From assembly GCA_904394705.1 (NCBI GenBank), contig CAJFNJ010000020.1, forward strand, positions 1 to 47,807: a stretch of DNA of 47,807 nucleotides, read 5' to 3'. Numbering within the stretch: position 1 is the stretch's first letter; every line of letters starts with the position of its first letter. Below the pieces are notes generated by a model. It was not told the DNA's origin. It ran no database searches and saw only the letters and a list, made by a program, of their open reading frames with translations. This document shows positions 40,870 to 47,807 of this stretch, piece by piece. The translations under genes and the position numbers were made by a program. Origin of the DNA: Avimicrobium caecorum. Its GTDB lineage: Bacteria; Bacillota; Clostridia; Oscillospirales; Ruminococcaceae.

Positions 40870-42225
40870 ATGGGAAAGATCTTTACAAATGACCCGCCCT
40901 TCTATCAGCAGCTTCGGGCCATTGCCATTCCGGTGGCGGTACAGAACCTGATCACAGTGGGCGTCAGCATGCTGGATACCCTCATGCTGGGCAGTATGGG
41001 TGAAGTACAGCTTTCCGCCTCTTCCCTGGCAAACCAGTGGTTCTTTATGCTCACTGTAATCAACTTCGGACTGGCAGGCGGCGCCAATGTGCTGGTGGCC
41101 CAGTACTGGGGCAAGGGCGAACCGGCGGAGATCCGCAAGGTGCTCTCCATTGTCTACCGGATCAGCGTCTGCATTTCGCTGCTCTTCTCCCTGGGAGCCC
41201 TCTGCTGTCCCGAGATCATCATGTCCATCTTCACCAATGACGCCGAAGTCATTGCCGCCGGCTGCCGGTATCTCACTGTCATCGGCTGGGTTTACCCCCT
41301 CTATGCCCTGGGCAACAACACCATTATGCTGCTGCGGGCCGTGGGAACAGTGCGCATCTCGCTGGTGGTCTACTCCACCTCCTTTGTGGTGAATGCCTTC
41401 TTCAACTGGGTATTCATCTTCGGCAACCTTGGCGCGCCCCGTCTGGAGATCCAGGGCGCCGCACTGGCTACTGCCATCGCCCGTGTGGTGGAATTCCTCA
41501 TTGTGGCCTGGTTCCTGTTCCGGCGGGAGCATAAGATCCAGTTCCGCCTCCATGACCTGCGCCGGTTTGACCGGGTGATGTTCGGGGCCTTTGTCCGGGC
41601 GGCAACCCCCATTATCTTCAATGATATGATCTGGGCCATCGGCAACTCGATGATCACCATCATCATGGGCCGCATGGGCAAGGAATTTGTAGCTGCCAAC
41701 TCCATCAACTCGGTGGTGATGCAGTTTGCCTCGGTGGCGCTCATGGGTACCAGCTCGGCGGCGGCTGCCATCATCGGCAATACCATCGGCGCCGGCGAAT
41801 ACGACCGTGCCCGGGACCGTGCCCGCACCCTGATGTACATCGCCGCCATGATCGGCGTGGCAGCCGGTGTGCTCATCTTCACCATCCGGCCCTTTATCCT
41901 CGGATTCTACAATATCACCGAAGTCACCCGCAGCTATGCCATGTCCTTTATGGCGATCACCTCAGTGTTGGTGTTCTTTATGGCGCAGTCCAGCGTCAGC
42001 ATGATGGGTACTCTCCGGGGCGGCGGGGACGGCAAGTTCGTCATGGTCATCGATGTCATCTTCATGTGGATGATCTGCATTCCCCTGGGTTACATAGCGG
42101 GTCTCCGCCTGGGACTGGCTGCTCCCATCGTCTACTTCATCATCAAGTGCGATGAGATGATCAAAAGCGTCATCGGAGCAGTCCGGGTATACCGGGGCCG
42201 CTGGATTCGGGATATGACTGTTTGA
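40870..42225 (+). CDS. MATE family efflux transporter
   Basis: This 451-residue membrane protein has about twelve TM helices in two MATE repeats. The first repeat holds PVAVQNLITVGVSMLDTLML and GAMGE-like GSMGEVQLSASSLANQW; the second holds GGGDGKFVMVIDVIFMWMIC. The family exports drugs or other cationic compounds with Na+ or H+. The start at 40870 has AGGAG 6 nt upstream; a longer frame from 40816 would overlap the terminator and is rejected. Expression is probably controlled by the attenuator and leader peptide just upstream. Confidence 0.93.
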   Translation: MGKIFTNDPPFYQQLRAIAIPVAVQNLITVGVSMLDTLMLGSMGEVQLSASSLANQWFFMLTVINFGLAGGANVLVAQYWGKGEPAEIRKVLSIVYRISVCISLLFSLGALCCPEIIMSIFTNDAEVIAAGCRYLTVIGWVYPLYALGNNTIMLLRAVGTVRISLVVYSTSFVVNAFFNWVFIFGNLGAPRLEIQGAALATAIARVVEFLIVAWFLFRREHKIQFRLHDLRRFDRVMFGAFVRAATPIIFNDMIWAIGNSMITIIMGRMGKEFVAANSINSVVMQFASVALMGTSSAAAAIIGNTIGAGEYDRARDRARTLMYIAAMIGVAAGVLIFTIRPFILGFYNITEVTRSYAMSFMAITSVLVFFMAQSSVSMMGTLRGGGDGKFVMVIDVIFMWMICIPLGYIAGLRLGLAAPIVYFIIKCDEMIKSVIGAVRVYRGRWIRDMTV

Positions 42226-42271
42226 TTTTTGTCGAATACTTACAAAAAATAATCTTATTTTTCGACAAAAA
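42226..42271. repeat. 11-bp inverted repeat between MATE and the sigma factor gene
   Basis: TTTTTGTCGAA (42226-42236) and TTCGACAAAAA (42261-42271) are perfect complements separated by 24 AT-rich bases. It starts at the MATE stop codon and ends 9 bp before the -35 of the next promoter. It may be a weak terminator or an operator. Confidence 0.65.
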
Positions 42272-42280
42272 TAATTCTAC

Positions 42281-42309
42281 TTGACAAAAGTTGGTTTTTG
42301 GAATAGAAT
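42281..42309 (+). promoter_or_regulatory. Promoter of the SigH-like sigma factor gene
   Basis: A perfect TTGACA (42281-42286), 17-bp spacer and TAGAAT (42304-42309). The leader is about 50 nt. Confidence 0.8.
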
Positions 42310-42366
42310 GAAACCACATCACGAGCATCCACAGACAGCCAAGAGAGCTGCCGGCAGAAAGGCACG

Positions 42367-42948
42367 GTGCAGGATTTGACCCAGATTTCAGACGAAGCGC
42401 TTCTGGAGCGCAGCCAGCACGGTGAATATGCGGCATCGGCTGAACTGATTGTCCGCTATGCCCCGGTGGTTCTTTACTATGCTGAGCGGTACTGTTACCT
42501 CGGCCTGGAAAAGGAAGATCTGATGCAGGAGGGCATGATTGCGCTGCTTTCAGCCATCCGCACTTACCGCGGGGACAGGGGAGCGGCGTTCCGCACCTAT
42601 GCTTCCCGGTGCATCTCCAATGGGCTTGCCAAAGTGGCGGCCTCCCAGCTGCGGGCAAGGAATATCCCGCTGGCTCTCACCGCTCCGCTGGATGAGGCGG
42701 GGAATGTATCGGCGCCCAGCCAGGACGAACCCGAGGAGATCGTGATCCGGCAGGAACAGAGCCGGGACCGCAGCCACCGCATGAAGGCGGAACTCTCGGA
42801 ATATGAGCTGGCCTGTCTGCAGCTTCTGCTGGACGGCTGCTCCTATGCTCAGATCGCCGGGCGTCTGGGACGCACTGTGAAGTCGGTGGACCGGGCCCTG
42901 GGCCGCGCCAGACAGAAACTCCGCCGGGCACTGGCAGAACCGGTGTGA
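42367..42948 (+). CDS. Sigma-70 family RNA polymerase sigma factor (SigH-like)
   Basis: This 193-residue factor has sigma region 2 (YCYLGLEKEDLMQEGMIALL and FRTYASRCISNGL) and region 4 with an HTH (LLDGCSYAQIAGRLGRTVKSVDRALGRARQKL, seen as YAQIAGRLGRTVKSVDRAL). It has no region 1.1 or 3-type domain of the housekeeping factor. Length and region 2 resemble SigH-type factors of Clostridia. The start codon is GTG at 42367, with AGAAAGG upstream. What it transcribes is unknown. Confidence 0.85.
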   Translation: MQDLTQISDEALLERSQHGEYAASAELIVRYAPVVLYYAERYCYLGLEKEDLMQEGMIALLSAIRTYRGDRGAAFRTYASRCISNGLAKVAASQLRARNIPLALTAPLDEAGNVSAPSQDEPEEIVIRQEQSRDRSHRMKAELSEYELACLQLLLDGCSYAQIAGRLGRTVKSVDRALGRARQKLRRALAEPV

Positions 42949-42958
42949 GCCGGGCATT

Positions 42959-42991
42959 TTCTCAAAGCTTTGTTTTTTGAGTCTTTTTTAT
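42959..42991 (+). terminator. Possible weak terminator after the sigma factor gene
   Basis: CTCAAA and TTTGAG form a short AT-rich stem followed by TCTTTTTTATA. Stability is low. Confidence 0.35.
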
Positions 42992-43001
42992 ATAAAAAGG
43001 C

Positions 43002-43030
43002 TTGCAATAAATCTACCCACGGCATATTCA
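43002..43030 (+). promoter_or_regulatory. Promoter of the zinc-ribbon gene
   Basis: TTGCAA (43002-43007), 17-bp spacer and TATTCA (43025-43030). The leader is about 55 nt. Confidence 0.6.
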
Positions 43031-43092
43031 AAAAGTTCACCTTTTTCGTTTCTCCGGGGTAAAAACCATTTTCTTCAAGAGAGGTAAAAGCT

Positions 43093-43371
43093 ATGTACAC
43101 AGACAAGACACTGGTATGCAAAGAGTGCGGCAAGGAGTTCGTATTCACCGCTGGTGAGCAGGAGTTCTATGCAGAGAAGGGCTTCCAGAACGAGCCGCAG
43201 AGATGCAGAGAGTGCAGAAATGCCCGCAAGAACAATGCCCGCCCCGAGAGAGAGATGTTTGACGCTGTATGCGCCAACTGCGGCAAGCCCTGCAAGGTTC
43301 CGTTCCGTCCCCGTGAGGACCGTCCGGTTTACTGCAGCGAGTGCTTCGCTGAGATGAAGGAAGGCCACTAA
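43093..43371 (+). CDS. Zinc-ribbon domain protein
   Basis: This 92-residue protein has two putative zinc ribbons: Cys pairs CKEC (9-12) and CREC (38-41), then CANC (60-63) and CSEC (81-84). Such proteins are common and conserved in Clostridia but without known function; a nucleic-acid role is possible. The composition is less GC-biased at wobble sites than in the neighbours, with AGA for Arg, which may mark high expression. GAGGTAA lies before the ATG. A terminator follows at 43403. Confidence 0.85.
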   Translation: MYTDKTLVCKECGKEFVFTAGEQEFYAEKGFQNEPQRCRECRNARKNNARPEREMFDAVCANCGKPCKVPFRPREDRPVYCSECFAEMKEGH

Positions 43372-43402
43372 GGGTTTCTCCCCTCTGAACTGATACGAAA
43401 TC

Positions 43403-43440
43403 AAAGCCTGTCCACTCCGGTGGATGGGCTTTTTCGTTTT
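43403..43440 (+). terminator. Terminator of the zinc-ribbon gene
   Basis: AAAGCCTGTCCAC pairs with GTGGATGGGCTTT with small mismatches, then TTCGTTTT. Confidence 0.75.
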
Positions 43441-43526
43441 GCGGTAGGAATTTTCCGGAAGGTGTGGTACAATAGGCAGGAAAGCTGCGAAATTGCCCTC
43501 GGGCATTTGAAACAGGAGGGACTGTC

Positions 43527-44294
43527 TTGATAGAACTGAGCAATCGACTGGGACAGATCGCCCGCATGGTCCAACCGGGCAGTGTGGTGGCGGACATCGG
43601 CACCGACCATGGACAGCTGATGGTCTATCTGGCACAGAACGGCACAATCCGCCGGGGCTATGCCTGCGACATCAACGAAAAACCACTGAATAAAGCCCGG
43701 CAGATCATTGCGGATTACGGTCTGGAAGACCGGATCGAATGCGTACTGGCTTCGGGACTGGATGGTCTCCAGCCGGGGAGCGTGGATACGGTGGTCATCG
43801 CCGGAATGGGCGGGGACCTCACAGCCCGTATTTTGGATGCTGCCCCCTGGGTCCGGGAATATCATACCCGGCTGCTTCTGCAGCCCATGACCAAACCGGA
43901 TCATCTGCGGGAGTATCTCTGTCGGGAGGGCTTCCGACTGGAACTGGAAAACGCAGTGATCAGCGGCAAATTTGTCTATACCGTATTTTCTGCGGTCTAT
44001 GACGGGATACCCCGGGAACTCAGCCTGTTGGAGCGATATATCGGGCGGGTACTGGACGGGGATTCTGCCGATACCGACCGCTATCTCATGCGCATCCGCC
44101 GCAATCTGCTGGGACGGATCGCCGGAATTGACCGCTCCCGCAGCGGTGACCCGGTCCGCCGCACCGAATATGAAACCGTGGTACGGATGCTGGAAATGAT
44201 TTTGGAGGAGCGTGGATATCATGTCGAATGTCTCGATGATCTATGGGAAGCTGAATTCGCTGGCACCCTTTGCAACCCAGGAGAACTGGGATAA
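43527..44294 (+). CDS. trmK: tRNA (adenine(22)-N1)-methyltransferase
   Basis: This 255-residue enzyme of the TrmK/YqfN family makes m1A22 in tRNA. Its N-terminal Rossmann domain has VADIGTDHGQLMVYLA (motif I), the acidic CDINEKPLNKAR and the conserved IAGMGGDL; the family's C-terminal helical part follows, with LLLQPMTKPDHLREYL at the junction. The start codon is TTG at 43527, with AGGAGGG 7 nt upstream. It overlaps the Nif3-like gene, as trmK does in many Firmicutes. Confidence 0.93.
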   Translation: MIELSNRLGQIARMVQPGSVVADIGTDHGQLMVYLAQNGTIRRGYACDINEKPLNKARQIIADYGLEDRIECVLASGLDGLQPGSVDTVVIAGMGGDLTARILDAAPWVREYHTRLLLQPMTKPDHLREYLCREGFRLELENAVISGKFVYTVFSAVYDGIPRELSLLERYIGRVLDGDSADTDRYLMRIRRNLLGRIAGIDRSRSGDPVRRTEYETVVRMLEMILEERGYHVECLDDLWEAEFAGTLCNPGELG

Positions 44295-45318
44295 CAGCGG
44301 TCTGCTGGTCGGGGACCCGGGTGCGGAAGTAAAGACCGCGCTGGTGGTGCTGGACATCACAGCTGAGGCGGTCCGGGAGGCCCGGGAGATCGGGGCAGAG
44401 CTTATCATCAGCCATCATCCGGTGATCTTCCATCCGCTCAAGAAGGTGGAGAGCGGCAGTGTGGTCTGGGAACTGGCTCAGGCGGGGATCTCTGCCATCT
44501 GCGCCCATACCAATCTGGACAAGGCCCGGGGCGGGGTCAACGACTGCCTGGCAGCGGCACTGGGACTGGAACATGTCACCAACTATGCTGTGGAAGGCCG
44601 GGAGAAGCACTATAAGCTGGCTGTCTTTGTACCGGTGAGCCATGCCGAAGCCGTACGCCATGCCATGATCGGAGCCGGAGCCGGGACCATCGGCGGCTAT
44701 ACCGGCTGCACCTTCTCGGTGGAGGGCACCGGACGGTTTGTGCCCGGAGAGGGGACAAACCCCTGGCTGGGACAGCCCGGACAGGAAGAAGCGGCAGCCG
44801 AAGTGCGCCTGGAAACAGTTGTGCCCGCCGGGAAACTGGATGCGGTGCTGACAGCCATGCGTCAGGCGCACCCCTATGAGGTGCCCGCCTTTGATGTAGT
44901 GGAATCGGTGCGGGAAGGCCAGGAGATCGCCATCGGACGGATCGGCGAACTGCCTGAGTCCCTTTCGCCCCAGGAGTTTGCCCGGCTGTGCGCCGACCGC
45001 CTGAATGCCGGGGTGCGCTGGAACCGCAAGGGCCGCACCATCCGGAAGGTGGCAGTGCTGGGCGGCGCCGGTGGGGACTATCTCCATCCGGCAGCGGCTG
45101 CCGGTGCGGATGCTCTGGTCACCGGGGAAGCCAAGCACCATGAATATCTGGAAGCAGTCCGCATGGGGATCACCCTGCTGGATGCCACTCACTATGCCAC
45201 CGAACAGGTGGTGCTGCGTCCGCTGGCGGAGTACCTGACCGCCTGCTGTCCGGATGTCCGCTTTGTGGTAGGCTGCGGCGGAGACGCGCTCTGCTTTACC
45301 GGTGGCTGCCGTGGCTGA
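44221..45318 (+). CDS. Nif3-like dinuclear metal centre protein
   Basis: This 365-residue protein belongs to the NIF3/YqfO family: ENWDNSGLLVGDPG at the start, the metal-site segments ISHHPVIFHPL and CAHTNLDKARGGVND, a middle insert domain (PII-like, about 125-230) and the C-terminal GEAKHHEYLEA, DATHYATEQ. The insert is typical of the longer Firmicutes YqfO. Function is uncertain, perhaps a hydrolase. The ATG at 44221 is chosen over a GTG at 44212 because GGAGGAG is 10 nt from the first and only 1 nt from the second. Confidence 0.92.
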   Translation: MSNVSMIYGKLNSLAPFATQENWDNSGLLVGDPGAEVKTALVVLDITAEAVREAREIGAELIISHHPVIFHPLKKVESGSVVWELAQAGISAICAHTNLDKARGGVNDCLAAALGLEHVTNYAVEGREKHYKLAVFVPVSHAEAVRHAMIGAGAGTIGGYTGCTFSVEGTGRFVPGEGTNPWLGQPGQEEAAAEVRLETVVPAGKLDAVLTAMRQAHPYEVPAFDVVESVREGQEIAIGRIGELPESLSPQEFARLCADRLNAGVRWNRKGRTIRKVAVLGGAGGDYLHPAAAAGADALVTGEAKHHEYLEAVRMGITLLDATHYATEQVVLRPLAEYLTACCPDVRFVVGCGGDALCFTGGCRG

Positions 45319-45664
45319 TCTGCGCCTGGCAGGAACCGTGGCCTGCGCCGCTCTGGGAGTGCTGTTCTGCCTGCTGGGCGGGGGATTTTTCCTCGCCGGG
45401 CCGAAGGCTGCCCTGTTTGTGAGCGGGTTCGGCACTCTGCCGCCCTCGGAGCGTGCCCGGTATGATACCGCCGCTCTGAGCCGGGACTATGCCCGGCAGT
45501 TTCTGGGCTGGGGCGTCCTGCTCCTGGCAGGGGCCGGAGCCTCCGCTCTTTGGAGTGCATGGGCTGCGCTGCTGGCACTGGCAGTCTGGCAGGTGCTGTT
45601 CTGGCGGCAGGTGCACTGGGACCCCGAGCGGGCATTTGAACGATATGATCTGAAACAGAAATAA
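45302..45664 (+). CDS. DUF3784-like membrane protein
   Basis: This protein of 117-120 residues has a TM helix at about 11-35, a soluble loop with the DUF3784 pattern SGFGTLPPSERARYDTAALS, and two further TM segments (about 67-97). The function is unknown. The start is uncertain: GTG at 45302 or GTG at 45311, both inside the end of the Nif3-like gene, and without a strong ribosome site. It appears to be the last gene of the trmK operon. Confidence 0.7.
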   Translation: MAAVADLRLAGTVACAALGVLFCLLGGGFFLAGPKAALFVSGFGTLPPSERARYDTAALSRDYARQFLGWGVLLLAGAGASALWSAWAALLALAVWQVLFWRQVHWDPERAFERYDLKQK

Positions 45665-45679
45665 GTTTGATTACGATAC

Positions 45680-45700
45680 AGCCCTGCGCTCGGCAGGGCG
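45680..45700 (+). other. Small GC-rich hairpin upstream of rqcH
   Basis: GCCCTGC pairs with GCAGGGC around a GCTCG-type loop. No T tract follows, so it is not a clear terminator. Confidence 0.35.
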
Positions 45701-45736
45701 GGCAGATGCTGCCCATAAGAGTAAGGAGGTGCTGTT

Positions 45737-47497
45737 ATGCCGCTGGACGGAGCGATGCTCAGTCAGGTAAAACAGGAAATTGAAACAGCGGTGGGGGCCC
45801 GGGTGGACCGGATTACCCAGCCGGGCCGGGAAGAGCTCATTGTGGCGCTCCGAGGCCGGCAGGGCGCATACCGGCTGCTGATCTCGGTGAATGCCGCCAG
45901 TCCCCGGGTGCATTTTACCCGGGCGGCGGTGGAGAACCCCAAGACCCCGCCCATGTTCTGCATGCTCATGCGCAAACTCCTGGGCTCAGCCCAGCTGACT
46001 GAGGTGCGTCAGGCAGGACTGGACCGTATTCTGGAGCTGGATTTTGATACCATTGACGAGCTGGGCGACCATGTGACCCTGACTCTCTGCGTGGAGATCA
46101 TGGGACGGCACAGCAATCTGATTATCCGCCGCCCGGATGGGAAGATCGTGGATTCCATCAAGCGCATCGACACATCCATGTCGTCGGTGCGTCCCATTCT
46201 GCCCGGGCTGACCTATACCCTGCCGCCGGCTCCGGCTGAAAAACTCAATCTGCTGGAGGTATCTGCGGATGCGGTCATCGAAAAACTGCGCAGTGAGCCC
46301 CGGCAGATTGAACTCTCCCGCCGTCTCCAGGAGTGTCTGCAGGGTGTTTCGCCGCTGCTCTGCCGGGAGATCGCCGGCTTTGCGGCCCGGGGCGTGGAAA
46401 AGACTGTCTTTGAACTCACCCCCGAGGAAACGGACCGGCTGCGGTTCTATCTGGAAACCCTCACCGACAATATGAAGCAGGGCCGCTGCACCCCCATGAT
46501 GCTGGTGGATGAGAGCGGCAAGCCCAAGGATTTCTCCTTTGTGGAGATCCGTCAGTACGGGGACCGCTATACCGCCCGGGAGTTTTCCACCTATGGGGAG
46601 CTGCTGGACGCCTTCTATTCGGAAAAGGACGCCGCGGACCGGATGCGCCAGCGTTCACTGGATCTGCAGAAGCTGCTGGCTGCCACTCAGGAGCGTATTG
46701 CCCGCCGTCTGGACAACCAGCACCGGGAGCTGGAGGAGAGCGCCGACCGGGAGAAGTACAAGATCTACGGCGATCTGCTGGCGACCAATATGTACTCCAT
46801 CCAGAAGGGCGACCGCCGGGCTGTGGTGCAGAATTACTATGAGGAGGGGTACCCCGAGGTGGAGATCCAGCTCGATCCCCGTCTGACCCCCAATCAGAAT
46901 GTACAGAAGTACTATAACGAGTACCGCAAGCGGGATACTGCTGAGAAGAAACTCCGGGAGCAGATTGCCTCGGGCGAGGCGGAGCTGGCCTATATTGAGT
47001 CGGTGTCCGACCTGCTGGCCCGGGGCCAGACCGATGCGGACCTCACTGCCATCCGCCGGGAGCTGTCCCAGGAGGGGTATCTCAAGCACTATGCTTTCAA
47101 GGGGAAGAAGGAGGAGAAGCTGCCGCCGCTGCGGTTTGAGTCGGATGACGGCTTTACCATTCTGGTGGGACGCAACAATGTCCAGAACGACCGGCTGACC
47201 CTGCGGGAGAGCCGGGGCAATGACATCTGGTTCCATACCCAGAAGATTCCGGGCTCCCATGTCATTGTGGTGACCGAGGGCCGGGAGGTACCCAACCGCA
47301 CCCTGGAGCAGGCGTGCATTCTGGCGGCGACCCACAGCCAGGCAGCGGAATCGGCAAAGGTACCGGTGGATTACACCCAGGTACGCTATGTGAAGAAGCC
47401 GAACGGAGCCAAGCCGGGCATGGTGATCTATGAAACCTATCAGACCGCCATTGTAAACCCCGACAAGGAGCTTTCCGAGCGTTTGAGAGTAAAATGA
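45737..47497 (+). CDS. rqcH: NFACT family ribosome quality-control protein RqcH
   Basis: This 586-residue protein is the bacterial Rqc2 homologue, which binds obstructed 50S subunits and adds Ala tails to stalled peptides. The NFACT-N domain has the ELMGR-like EIMGRHSNLI and Asp96-Arg97 (matching the D97/R98 pair needed in Bacillus RqcH). Two helix-hairpin-helix and coiled-coil regions follow (about 180-430), then NFACT-R with FTILVGRNNVQND and GNDIWFHTQKIPGSHVIV. AAGGAGGTG lies before the ATG. Older names (fibronectin-binding protein FbpA) belong to the same family. Confidence 0.94.
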   Translation: MPLDGAMLSQVKQEIETAVGARVDRITQPGREELIVALRGRQGAYRLLISVNAASPRVHFTRAAVENPKTPPMFCMLMRKLLGSAQLTEVRQAGLDRILELDFDTIDELGDHVTLTLCVEIMGRHSNLIIRRPDGKIVDSIKRIDTSMSSVRPILPGLTYTLPPAPAEKLNLLEVSADAVIEKLRSEPRQIELSRRLQECLQGVSPLLCREIAGFAARGVEKTVFELTPEETDRLRFYLETLTDNMKQGRCTPMMLVDESGKPKDFSFVEIRQYGDRYTAREFSTYGELLDAFYSEKDAADRMRQRSLDLQKLLAATQERIARRLDNQHRELEESADREKYKIYGDLLATNMYSIQKGDRRAVVQNYYEEGYPEVEIQLDPRLTPNQNVQKYYNEYRKRDTAEKKLREQIASGEAELAYIESVSDLLARGQTDADLTAIRRELSQEGYLKHYAFKGKKEEKLPPLRFESDDGFTILVGRNNVQNDRLTLRESRGNDIWFHTQKIPGSHVIVVTEGREVPNRTLEQACILAATHSQAAESAKVPVDYTQVRYVKKPNGAKPGMVIYETYQTAIVNPDKELSERLRVK

Positions 47498-47506
47498 ATC
47501 CAGAGC

Positions 47507-47540
47507 ACAGCGGGCCTTTAAGACCCGCTGTATTTGTTTC
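47507..47540 (+). terminator. Terminator of rqcH
   Basis: ACAGCGGG (47507-47514) pairs with CCCGCTGT (47524-47531), then ATTTGTTTC. Confidence 0.75.
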
Positions 47541-47576
47541 TGGAAGAGAAAATGAAAAAAACTTTGCAAAAAGGTG

Positions 47577-47605
47577 TTGACATCTGCCGGAAAGCATGAT
47601 ATTAT
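47577..47605 (+). promoter_or_regulatory. rRNA operon promoter P1
   Basis: A perfect TTGACA (47577-47582), 17-bp spacer and TATTAT (47600-47605), preceded by an A-rich UP-element-like stretch. The hairpin AGCTGTCCG...CGGACGGC follows. Confidence 0.88.
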
Positions 47606-47668
47606 AACTAAGCTGTCCGATGCGGACGGCGCCCGACAAAAAGGGCTTTGAAAAACCGAAAAAAGGTG

Positions 47669-47697
47669 TTGACAAAGCTCCCGAGTTGTGGTAAGAT
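47669..47697 (+). promoter_or_regulatory. rRNA operon promoter P2
   Basis: A perfect TTGACA (47669-47674), 17-bp spacer and TAAGAT (47692-47697). The 13 bp AAAAGGTGTTGACA-type upstream part repeats that of P1. The hairpin GCTGTCC...GGACAGC follows at 47702-47722. Confidence 0.88.
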
Positions 47698-47807
47698 AAA
47701 CAAGCTGTCCCGAGAGGACAGCAAAGAACCTTGAAAATTGAACAGGAACTAACGAGTAAGTAAGAACCCTTGAACAATACTTTGAGAAGTAATTCAAAGG
47801 AACAGAT
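47698..47807 (+). other. Leader of an rRNA operon (16S gene expected just past the window)
   Basis: After P2 come a GCTGTCC/GGACAGC hairpin and the segment CCTTGAAAATTGAACAGG, the pre-16S leader motif of Clostridia and other Firmicutes. No 16S sequence is inside the window; the expected start is beyond 47807. A tRNA or other stable RNA under the same promoters is also possible. Confidence 0.75.

Overview
The window is a gene-dense, GC-rich piece of chromosome. Its gene content points to an anaerobic Firmicutes of the class Clostridia, most likely an Oscillospiraceae/Ruminococcaceae gut lineage (Faecalibacterium/Gemmiger/Subdoligranulum-like). The reasons are strong AGGAGG-type ribosome binding sites, sigma-A promoters, desulfoferrodoxin and a thioredoxin reductase without an NADPH motif, YtvI-, BofC- and SigH-like proteins, a VTC/DUF4956/Cthe_2159-type cluster, and a clostridial pre-16S leader at the right edge. 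No transposase, prophage block, CRISPR array or tRNA gene was seen. The genus is an inference.

Layout: 0.1-6.3 kb holds a peroxiredoxin-like protein, a predicted heavy-metal (Mn) exporter, a class A penicillin-binding protein with an acidic tail, a BofC-like protein, a glyoxalase and an AI-2E/YtvI-type permease. 6.5-10.3 kb is an aspartate-family operon (ACT protein, hom, thrB, lysC). 10.5-19 kb carries a small membrane protein, an Xaa-Pro aminopeptidase, a lipoprotein with three FMN_bind-like repeats, an RlmI-type methyltransferase, a CAP-domain lipoprotein with mosaic base composition, and aspS. 19-24.1 kb is a GNAT-sbcD-sbcC operon followed by a holin-like gene pair. 24.1-29.1 kb is a redox block: thioredoxin, DUF4253, alpha/beta hydrolase, a Crp/Fnr regulator, an FFTR-like thioredoxin reductase, desulfoferrodoxin and VanZ. 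29.3-37.9 kb has a methyltransferase pair, the Cthe_2159/DUF4956/VTC operon with its two-component system, and vanW-ecsC. 38-47.5 kb has dinB under a LexA box, a ProC-like protein, a MATE exporter behind an attenuator with a leader peptide, a SigH-like sigma factor, a zinc-ribbon protein, trmK, a Nif3-like protein, DUF3784 and rqcH. The window ends in two tandem strong promoters and the leader of an rRNA operon whose 16S gene should start just past the edge.

The most notable signal is a probable redox regulon. A 13-bp palindrome, GTGAC-N3-GTCAC, occurs upstream of four oxidative-defence genes: the peroxiredoxin-like gene, trxA, the thioredoxin reductase and desulfoferrodoxin. In all four its centre lies 29-30 bp upstream of the first base of a -10 box, about -41 from the expected start, and no -35 hexamer is recognisable. 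This is the geometry of a class II activator. A Crp/Fnr-family regulator encoded among these genes has a CRP-like recognition helix (R-E-x3-R), which fits a GTGA half-site, and five cysteines. The desulfoferrodoxin promoter also carries a Fur-like box at the predicted start of transcription.

Other points: a 23-codon leader peptide is embedded in a terminator in front of the MATE gene; three TTTAAG direct repeats lie in front of the VTC operon next to its OmpR-type regulator gene; and the CAP lipoprotein gene is GC-rich at its 5' end and AT-rich at its 3' end. All positions and motifs were read by eye; no database search was run.
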